Assembly (NCBI GenBank): GCA_015501585.1
Contig: JADNRY010001061.1
Span: 1-17,905 of the forward strand
Direction of reading: 5' to 3'
DNA from: Rhodocollybia butyracea
Taxonomy: Eukaryota > Basidiomycota > Agaricomycetes > Agaricales > Omphalotaceae
Length of the DNA: 17,905 bases
The position numbers and the translations under genes were made by a program. Under the pieces are notes generated by a model. It was not told where the DNA came from. It did not search any database and saw nothing but the letters and a program-made list of their open reading frames with translations. This document shows, piece after piece, positions 1 to 6,332 of the stretch (the first letter of the stretch is position 1; every line of letters begins with the position of its first letter).

Positions 1-1348
1 AATCTAACGCGTTTACCCATCACCTTAGCTGACACGGCGCCAGTCAAAAAAGCAGGAAGATTGTCAACTACCCGACGGAACACATATTCACCTTGAGCAA
101 GGTCCCAGGCATAGGAACCGGACATGGGAACGAAACGGGTTGAAAATTCAACCGGGTTCCCGATACGAGAATCAAATTTCTGAACAGTGTTAGAGGATTT
201 CATCGCGGGGGCAATCCACCATCGATGACAAACAATCCAGGTCATCAATAATCTGAGTACGAACATCGTTGGCAGAATCCTGATCCTTCCAGACCATTTC
301 ACAAGCATGTATGCGAGCCTTATCTAGATCATCCGCGATAGCTACCATGAAGTGTGCCAAGTTACTTTTGGCGAAAGTCTGTACTACCATGGCAAGATCT
401 TTTGAGGCGCCCATGTAGTACTGAAGATAGGCAGATACGTGCTGGTACATGATGACTAGCTGATTATAGTCACGGATCGATGTAGCATGAGTGGCTTGAA
501 GCAAAACAAGCTCCTGCCGACAATTGCGGACCAATGCCTCGGCTTCATCTAAGCGTCCCTGAAGGTCATCACTCCGGGCCACTAACAATCCGTTATCTGT
601 TTGAAGAGAGTGATTTGCATCTTCGAGAGCATGAATGCGGTCTCCAGACTCCCTGACCACCTTCCTAACACGACCATCGGTGCGGTGGCGTCGACGTAAT
701 TTATCCATCTTCTGTTCGAGCTTGGTGTATTGTCTATAACCAAGTGTTAGTCACATACAAGGAAAGTGAAACGGATGACATACCCCAACAAACTATTATA
801 TTTACTATCCAAAGTGTAGTAGTCCTCTTCGAATTGCTGTGCATGTGCGGAAAGAGCAGCGTTGGAACTGTTAAAAACAAATTAGCTAAGAAGATCAACG
901 GAAAAAGGGAGGAATTACATACATCTCCAAATTAGCGATGGTTTCCGCAGACCCTGCATCGCGCTCATGTTGCTCTATGGACAGTCAGAAAGTCGCACTA
1001 GAAATGACCTTTCAATTGACAATACAAGAGAACAGAATTAGTTACTCACTCATCATTGCGGTCTACCTCGGTGTTCACAGCTAGTGCTACTGCTAATAGA
1101 GCTTGAACAACGGAGATTGGGAGATGGTTCACGTTGAAGGTAGTACGTCCCAAACCAGGAATATCAAAGTTCAATTCAGCTAACCGAGGGTCCTCAGCAA
1201 GACGCGCCAGAACCTGGCGCATCACGGCCTGATCCAACGGCTCAGAAGTGGAAGAGTTTAAGGTCTGGGATGCAGCCTCATAGGGAGGGAGAGTAGACCC
1301 GGTACGATGGGGAGATACCATCATAATGTTAGAAGCAGTAGATGTCAT
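1..1348 (-). CDS. Unrecognised coiled-coil protein, 3' end beyond window
   Basis: I do not recognise this protein. Proposed exons, 5' to 3' on the minus strand: 1348-1050, 974-923, 867-784, 733-220 and 179-1 (running off the window). Introns are 40-75 nt with GT-AG ends; the last (219-180) has a CTAAC branch-like motif just before its CAG. Exon 1 starts at ATG 1348 and encodes a Ser/Thr/Pro-rich head followed by a hydrophobic stretch (ISVVQALLAVALAV) that could be a helix. Exons 2-4 read as a charged, Gln/Glu/Leu-rich region typical of a coiled coil (LEQKMDKLRRRHR, then IHALEDANHSLQTDNGLLV). Exon 5 is fully open to the edge (WDLAQGEYVFRRVVDNLPAF). Exons 2-5 agree in phase. Exon 1 does not: it ends with two extra bases and exon 2 opens with two, so the splice is one base out (see findings). 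If the 40 nt intron is not used, the frame stops at 192-190. Function unknown. Confidence 0.55.
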
Positions 1349-1420
1349 GAGTGGGACTGATAGAGTGATTCAAAGCGCAAAGGACAACAAGGACCTTGAT
1401 CATAAACACTCAAACCTCAG

Positions 1421-1442
1421 GCCTTTTAAGAGGGCGGATTGG
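1421..1442 (-). promoter_or_regulatory. CCAAT box and TATA-like core upstream of the left gene
   Basis: Read on the minus strand, a CCAAT pentamer (1442-1438) is followed by an A-rich TTAAAAG core (about 1429-1423), roughly 90 and 75 bases upstream of the ATG at 1348. The spacing and order are those of an ordinary fungal RNA polymerase II promoter. This is inferred from motifs only. Confidence 0.35.
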
Positions 1443-2137
1443 CCAACCTCCGGAACGGTGTTAATGAATAGCAACACCATCTATGACTCGTAAACTGATG
1501 AGAATTGCGCAAGAAGAAACGATAAACCGATTTTCGGAACAGTTAAGGAATAATTGCTCCCACAGAGCAAGGAGACGCATGGTATTGAACGCGAAAACTC
1601 TTGGGATAAATCCATAATAAGCAAGGCTGCTCACAGGAATAGGTCACCCTAATGCAACGAGGCAAGCATTGTAATGCAATGACTTAACCGGTGTCAGGAA
1701 ACTTCGAAGCTTTCCCTAATCTACTCACAACCTCCTGCAAAAATTCTGTCTGTTGTATTTTCATACCCCAGATTATCGATGGAATAGGATATACGGACAA
1801 AGAGTCTACTATATGGGGAAGGTTTAAATGCAGCTTTGCCCCTCCGAACAATCGATGGGTGTGAGAAATTAACACCTAACCGGTAGTCCCATGATTAAGA
1901 AATCACCAGTAAGAGACCAGGACTAGGAGACTACTCAGAAATCAGACCTCGAAAGCTCAGTCTTGTTGAAGGGGAAATACTGTCAGGAATTGAACCTGCA
2001 GTCACACCATATTCCTGCATTCTTACATCTCCCTTGCCATTAAAGTGTACATATTAACAGTTCTACTGTACCTAAGGCATACTTGACACTGTAACGAGTA
2101 TTCCAGGTTGTTACTATTACTTAAAGTCACTGTAACT
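1443..2137. other. Intergenic stretch without a supported gene
   Basis: No open frame here is longer than about 63 codons and none shows splice-linked coding. It contains short direct and inverted pieces (for example GCATT-GTAATGC near 1667) and, on the minus strand at 1996-1986, an 11-base match to the RNA polymerase III B-box consensus (GGTTCAATTCC), but no convincing tRNA fold around it. It may be remnant transposable-element sequence leading into the LTR-like copy that follows. Confidence 0.5.
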
Positions 2138-2884
2138 GATTGGAATCCAAAAGTATGGGACCCGAAGTAAGGAAGGGAAGCGAGCGCTCAACTGGCGCTT
2201 ACTTATTATGTTCCGATCGGATGGCTAAACAACGAAATCAACATTTGATCAATGGGATCAATGATACCCTTCTGGAAGTACACCACCGATCGGAGCGCAA
2301 TTAGGACTTCCGAGTCAAGGCGCAGCTGTATATGGTTGACTCGATTACACAACGAGTCAATATTACACCCTTATGGTCACGGATTATAGTAGGTAGTAAA
2401 GCCTTAAATAAATAAGTAGATAAGTCATCTTTAGTTAGATCGAGTCATATTTAGGGAACCGGGAGTACCCCGAAACACTATAAAATGCATGGTATTTCGA
2501 TTCTGGTTCCCCAGACTTCTTATTTTGTAACCATCACTACGTGAATACACCTTACTTGCAACTGAACTTTACTTGAGTGAATATCCTTGAGTACATACAT
2601 CCCTAACTAAATACTTACTGAGTACATACCAGATAAGTGGATAGTTTGAAGCCTATATTGACGTCAATCCCAATATAGTGAAGACTCGAAACCTCGAATA
2701 CTATTGACGACTTACCAATAGTATCAACGCTTGAATTATCCCAGCAACCCTGAAGATTACTGAAGCTTTTCCAGTAATACTTACGCCCTAACGATAATTC
2801 TTTAGATTGTATTCATTAAATATATTTCAACCCCTAGGCTAATTCATTGCCTAGTGAACCAGTTACTTACTGAACCTATTGACA
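2138..2884 (+). mobile_element. LTR-type retroelement 5' end, copy 1
   Basis: This stretch resembles 3924-4624 in the same orientation and order: a GGGAA/GCGCTT block (about 2174 onward), a GGGAACCGGG block, TATAAAA at 2479-2485, a 38 bp block (2499-2536) identical in both copies, then several ATTG/ACTG-type inverted repeats, ending in ...GACA at 2884. A TTGGTGGCCAAGGAG sequence follows immediately. A terminal CA followed by a TGG-starting stretch is the usual junction between an LTR and a tRNA primer-binding site. The TATA box followed by a conserved block fits a U3/R boundary. The left end (a TG near 2131-2138) is a guess from where similarity fades. No 3' LTR, polypurine tract or integrase/reverse transcriptase coding was seen, so superfamily (copia or gypsy) cannot be assigned. 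Only the two-copy similarity and the landmarks are directly visible. Confidence 0.5.
2479..2485 (+). promoter_or_regulatory. TATA box of LTR copy 1
   Basis: TATAAAA lies 14 bases before the 38 bp block shared with LTR copy 2. Its counterpart is at 4233-4239. The conserved position relative to the block suggests the retroelement core promoter, with transcription probably beginning within the block. Confidence 0.5.
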
Positions 2885-3042
2885 TTGGTGGCCAAGGAGA
2901 TTCGTACTTGACTCTTCACACTGACACAATTTTGAAACATCTTTTTTTGGGGCTCACCAAAGCTCTTCAAAAGTTCAAGTATCACTTATTTACATCCAAT
3001 CAAGCTACTGTTCAATTTCTAAGGAGATTAGCTGAGATTTGA
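2885..3042 (+). mobile_element. Retroelement leader fragment after LTR copy 1
   Basis: The first ~40 bases (primer-binding-site-like TTGGTGGCCAAGGAG, then a stretch ending CTCTTCACAC) match the sequence after LTR copy 2 at 4625-4660. After that the two copies differ. An open frame crosses the LTR/leader junction and ends at 3042, but because it spans the junction it is unlikely to be a real protein. Everything between here and 3923 appears to be truncated or rearranged element sequence. Confidence 0.4.
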
Positions 3043-3923
3043 GCTTAGCGTACAAGTGCGCAATCAGTCACTGTAATATAAGTGCTCATAAAAAAAATTT
3101 CATGTTTTCCGCACGATTATGAAAAGGGCAATAAGGTAAGATCAACTGTAAGTATGTCAGTAAGTAGATAAATAAATATACGGAAACAATCTCACCTCAG
3201 TTGTGTAGAAAGCAACTGAGGGAGTCATATACGCCGTCTCTATGTGACCTAAATACGAGCTGTACAGTATAAAGTAAGCACGGCGTATACGGAATAGGGA
3301 TGGCCAAAGCTGCCTGTATGAGTCCCGATATGTACATACGGAGTAAACTCCAACATCACTCAGTTTTCAGACATTTTGAGCAGTCTGGGGACAATCAGTC
3401 TTTTGATCTTTCGGATAAAATGCAGGCAAAAGTTGGGCCAAAGTCACTTGATTAAAAGTTGGAGGATATTGGGTTAACAAATTTCAGAAGTAAAACCGCT
3501 CGCTTATGGTATTCAAGAGCCCCATAAGGTGCAAATAAGCTCAATATACCAAAAAAACATCAAAATCTGAGGTCAAACGGGCGCTAAAGTGGCCCGTCGC
3601 CCACTCGGATTTCAGACATTTTTGTGTCTGGTAGAGCAAATTTGGCTTGGACATTTTTGCCCATAACCAAAATTTTTGGTTCATGGATCACTGCCGTGGA
3701 GGCTTATGTCGGCTCATGCCAAATTCGGACATGCCGGCGCACATGACCTACCGGCCTGATAATTTGTTCTCACGTCTTACTTGTTCCTCATACTTCCCTC
3801 TTTTGAGCTTGTTTTGAGCTCATTTTTAACAAATTTATCATGCTAAGAACCCCAAAGCCCTGATAATACACTATATTACTGATTTCTGAGCTCTACAACC
3901 ACAAGCTATGCAGTGAAGCAACA
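3043..3923. other. Gene-free, inverted-repeat-rich stretch
   Basis: No coding frame is supported. Visible structure: a perfect 9 bp hairpin CCTCAGTTG / CAACTGAGG with a 9 nt loop (3195-3221); a 10 bp inverted pair TATACGCCGT (from 3228) and ACGGCGTATA (from about 3281); two similar TCAGACATTTT...GTCTGG motifs about 250 bases apart (near 3367 and 3613); and a near-palindrome AACCAAAATTTTTGGTT (about 3666-3682). Probably decayed transposable-element DNA of an unassigned type. Confidence 0.4.
3195..3221. repeat. Perfect 9 bp inverted repeat, 9 nt spacer
   Basis: The left arm CCTCAGTTG (3195-3203) and right arm CAACTGAGG (3213-3221) are exact reverse complements separated by nine bases. The geometry is the same as for the hairpins inside the LTR copies, although this one lies about 310 bases beyond the end of LTR copy 1. 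Confidence 0.8.
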
Positions 3924-4232
3924 TGTCAGGAAGCGGACTATGCACCTTAAAGGGAAACAAGCGCGCCAGAGCGCTTAATGGGACTCAGCTAATACAATGG
4001 ATTGGCATCGCTCTATCAGTCAATATACTATGCTAATTGGAGATGTGATCAGTGATTAGACACTCCACGGAACCGTTTTGGTGTATACTTAGTTGTCTGA
4101 ATGACTCGTGTCATATTAAATAGCTATACATATTTATACATAGTCATAAGTAGTCAATTTTCGGTACAGTAAGTAGAGAGTCATTTCTATACTAAACTAG
4201 TCATGTAAGGGAACCGGGGGCTACCAAAACAC

Positions 4233-4239
4233 TATAAAA
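4233..4239 (+). promoter_or_regulatory. TATA box of LTR copy 2
   Basis: TATAAAA lies 15 bases upstream of the conserved 38 bp block and corresponds to the TATA box at 2479-2485 in copy 1. Confidence 0.5.
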
Positions 4240-4447
4240 AGGACCTGTGATTTGATTCTGGTTCCCCAGACTTCTTATTTTGTAACCATCATCTTGTGAA
4301 TATACACTCTGACTACTATCTTGAGAGAACACCTTGAGAACTATCCATTAACTTGATACTTATTGAGCATTACCACTAAGTATATTGTTTTGAAGCCTAT
4401 ATTGAGTATTATTCCAGTATAGTGATCTTACCAGCATCCCTGACGAG

Positions 4448-4549
4448 TTACTGAGCTATTCCAGTAATACTTACGACCTACCACACCTATTGTGACAATT
4501 ACTGAGCTTTTCCAGTAGTACTTACAATTTATTACACCTGTTGAGACTG
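4448..4549 (+). repeat. 51 bp tandem duplication inside LTR copy 2
   Basis: Units 4448-4498 and 4499-4549 both begin TTACTGAGC, carry TTCCAGTA and ACTTAC, and continue with a similar CACCT-GTTGAG/TTGTGA end. LTR copy 1 has a single such unit (2757 onward), so the duplication occurred in copy 2 or its progenitor. Each unit contains one of the short hairpins described in the findings. Confidence 0.7.
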
Positions 4550-4624
4550 TAGCAATCCAGTATATACCAACCCTAAGGCTAATCTACTGCCTAGTGAACC
4601 CGGAACTTGAGTATATAAATTACA

Positions 4625-4730
4625 GTGTTGGCAAAGGAGAATTGTATTCAACTCTTCACACAACAGCAGACACTGGATTCTGTACTAGTAGTACTTAGTA
4701 CCTACAATTAGCCCTTGCAATGGCTGCCAA
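4625..4730 (+). mobile_element. Retroelement leader and interrupted gag-like start
   Basis: After the LTR end there is a primer-binding-site-like TTGGCAAAGGAG, a leader of about 95 bases, and an ATG at 4720 in a fair context (TTGCAATGGC). The frame reads Met-Ala-Ala and is then cut by the hAT-type element at 4731. The frame continues on the far side of that element from the second target-site copy and stays open to a TGA at 5545-5547, reading only about 20 more codons (KLIHTQLELACSAVPS). This is consistent with the first codons of a decayed retroelement gag, but no diagnostic gag motif is visible. Confidence 0.4.
4723..4730 (+). repeat. hAT-type target-site duplication, left copy
   Basis: GCTGCCAA immediately precedes the left terminal repeat and recurs exactly at 5479-5486 immediately after the right terminal repeat. 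An 8 bp duplication is the hallmark of hAT-superfamily insertion. Confidence 0.85.
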
Positions 4731-5478
4731 TAGGGTTTGAAGGTCCAATTCAATGGACTGCAGAAAACTGATGAATTGCACTGAACTGAACCGCAAAATG
4801 AACTGATGATAGATGGACCGGTCCATGATTTAAACCTGGTCCAGTTCATGGTTTATCAAAATCTCAGAAAAAAAGTGAACCACAAAGAATCAGTTTAAAC
4901 CGGTCTAAACTGGTACAGCCACATAGCAAAAATAATTTAGATAAATGAGTATATTTTTCTCCAATTTTGATCAATAAAATTTATATTTTCTAATGGTCTC
5001 AAGCAATAAGCTAATACAAGACTGGAAATACTACTCATAACCTATTGAACAGTACCATGCAACAAGTCTGAGAGCCTGACATGATACAATACACTATCCA
5101 TGGTCTGTTTTAACAGATGACCAATGACTGCCAAACCTGGAAAGCATTTCTGCATGGTAAAAGAGCAGTGTAAGGCAGCCTAGAGCATATATTGAATGTT
5201 TTATATTGTTTTATAGTAGTTTCTTACATGGTCTCACTTGTTACATATCTGAATATCTTTCATGCATGTGCAGTTTAAATCAGTTTAAACCAGTCTGCAC
5301 CAGTTTAAATTTGCACTGATTTAAACTGCATGAACCAGGATGAATTGGACCAGTGGACCAGTGCAATCGGTGCAGGTCCATGGTTCATACAGATTTAGGT
5401 TTTTTATGGACTGGTCCAATTCATGATTCATTGAATTTTTGGTAAATAAACTGAATTGGATTGGACCTTCAAACCCTA
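4731..5478. mobile_element. Non-autonomous hAT-type transposon (MITE-like), 748 bp
   Basis: The left end reads TAGGGTTTGAAGGTCCAAT and the right end is its exact reverse complement over 19 bp, extending to 23 of 24 with one mismatch. Both sides are flanked by the 8 bp duplication GCTGCCAA. The T/CA-GGG start and 8 bp duplication are typical of the hAT superfamily. No transposase frame is present: the longest open frames (for example 5321-5554 minus) are low-complexity readings of the repeats. The interior is AT-rich and packed with subterminal motifs in both orientations, such as GGTCCAATTCATG, GGTCCAGTTCATGG, GGTCCATGATTTAAACC and AGTTTAAACC (for example 4818-4860, 4888-4910, 5275-5330, 5335-5430). 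hAT transposases bind clustered subterminal repeats, so this internal pattern fits. The perfect terminal repeats and duplication suggest a fairly recent insertion. Confidence 0.88.
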
Positions 5479-5486
5479 GCTGCCAA
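5479..5486 (+). repeat. hAT-type target-site duplication, right copy
   Basis: GCTGCCAA, identical to 4723-4730, abuts the right terminal inverted repeat. Confidence 0.85.
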
Positions 5487-5547
5487 GCAGGCCCAAAAAT
5501 TAATACATACACAGCTAGAATTAGCTTGCAGTGCTGTGCCGTCTTGA

Positions 5548-6332
5548 AGGTCATGAACTTGGCTGCAACTTACTACAAAACATCAAGTCTTTATCCAGTT
5601 TTTATCTATCTAATTGGCTGAAGAGAGCCTGAGGCATTCGATTTTAGGCTGTAAAAACAGCTTTTCGCTCATTTTCGGCGCTGCGTGTGCAAAGATAACA
5701 TCAGAATGCTCAAACTCGAGTCGTTCCTCGACGCGTTCGCGTAATGACGACACGCGCTGCACGTGGAAAACTGCCCATTTGGCCGTCTGACACAATTTCA
5801 GCTGTGTCATCTTGAAAATGATTGGCCGGGCTTAAGTCCAATGGGGCAGGTGCTTCACATGGCATAAACTTGAAATCAGCTTGCGCCCGCCAAACACGAT
5901 TTTCAATGCTTTTTCAAAAATTGAGCTGTCAGGGCAATTCTAAGCTAAAATTTCTTGGATCCTTGTAGATTAATACTAGAGGTACATCTCTCTCTTTTCT
6001 CTCTTTTTTCTCTCTTTTTCAAACTTGAAAAACTTGAAAAAACCACAGTCTCCACGGACATAAACCATAAGCCAAATTTTTTGCGAAAGACCTTGAGGTG
6101 TATTTTCAGGGGGCCTGCTACCTTACTCTGAATGCGCTAACCTGAGTCGGGGATTGCCGCACCAGCATATGCTATTTTTTGATTTGAATTTTAATTACTG
6201 CCAGTGACGCATCATCATGTGACAGTGTCATTCTATTAATCATTAGCGCTTAAACCTTGTGCGTTCATTGTTCAATCGTAACGCTGGCCATGTCCAGGTC
6301 TTCATCGGAACGCTCTAATCTCATAGACGTGT
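5548..6332. other. Gene-free region and probable Nup192 promoter
   Basis: No coding frame is supported. The first part (to about 5960) includes short palindromes (CACGTG at 5760-5765, ACTCGAGT, CGCGTTCGCG) and may be more element debris. A 34-base pure C/T tract at 5987-6020 lies about 310 bases upstream of the Nup192 start, followed by a repeated AACTTGAAAA. Pyrimidine tracts of this kind are common near fungal transcription starts. No clear TATA box was seen in the 250 bases before the gene. Confidence 0.5.
5987..6020 (+). promoter_or_regulatory. C/T-rich tract upstream of Nup192 gene
   Basis: Thirty-four consecutive pyrimidines (TCTCTC/TTTTC runs) on the plus strand. CT-rich tracts commonly mark filamentous-fungal core promoters. 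Its distance from the start codon (about 310 bases) is longer than usual unless the 5' leader is long or contains an intron. Confidence 0.3.

Larger units (their letters stand above)
3924..4624 (+). mobile_element. LTR-type retroelement 5' end, copy 2
   Basis: It is the counterpart of 2138-2884. In order it shows a TG-start candidate (TGTCAGGAAGC at 3924), a GGGAA block with an AAGCGC/GCGCTT hairpin (3959-3976), a GGGAACCGGG block, TATAAAA at 4233-4239, the 38 bp block at 4254-4291 identical to copy 1, inverted repeats, a 51 bp tandem duplication (4448-4549), and a terminal ...TTACA at 4624. The following GTGTTGGCAAAGGAG is the primer-binding-site-like counterpart. The two LTRs are clearly diverged outside the 38 bp block, so they look like separate insertions rather than the two ends of one element; both also carry leader sequence on the same (3') side. 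Exact left boundary and superfamily are unresolved. Confidence 0.5.

Noticed and set aside
1684..1875. 63-codon minus-strand open frame
   Set aside because: Short, no splice partners, no recognisable composition or motif; expected by chance in A/T-rich intergenic DNA.
1960..2060. Possible minus-strand tRNA or tRNA-derived SINE around a perfect B-box match (1996-1986)
   Set aside because: The T-arm pairs only partly, no matching acceptor stem is found at the right distance, and the A-box candidate (TGGCAAGGGAG) is poor. A covariance-model scan would decide.
2854..3042. 62-codon plus-strand open frame resembling a retroelement protein piece
   Set aside because: It begins within the LTR-like copy and crosses the primer-binding-site junction, so it cannot be an ordinary retroelement gene; resemblance to RNase H-type sequence was too vague to claim.
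2138..4624. The two LTR-like copies as the ends of a single element
   Set aside because: Both are followed on the same side by primer-binding-site-like leader sequence, no polypurine tract precedes the second, and they are strongly diverged outside the 38 bp block. Separate insertions fit better.
5321..5621. Overlapping open frames at the right end of the hAT-type element
   Set aside because: They read through the terminal and subterminal repeats and out into flanking DNA; no hAT transposase motif is present.
5610..5810. 66-codon minus-strand open frame
   Set aside because: Isolated, no start context, no similarity recognised and no splice-linked continuation.
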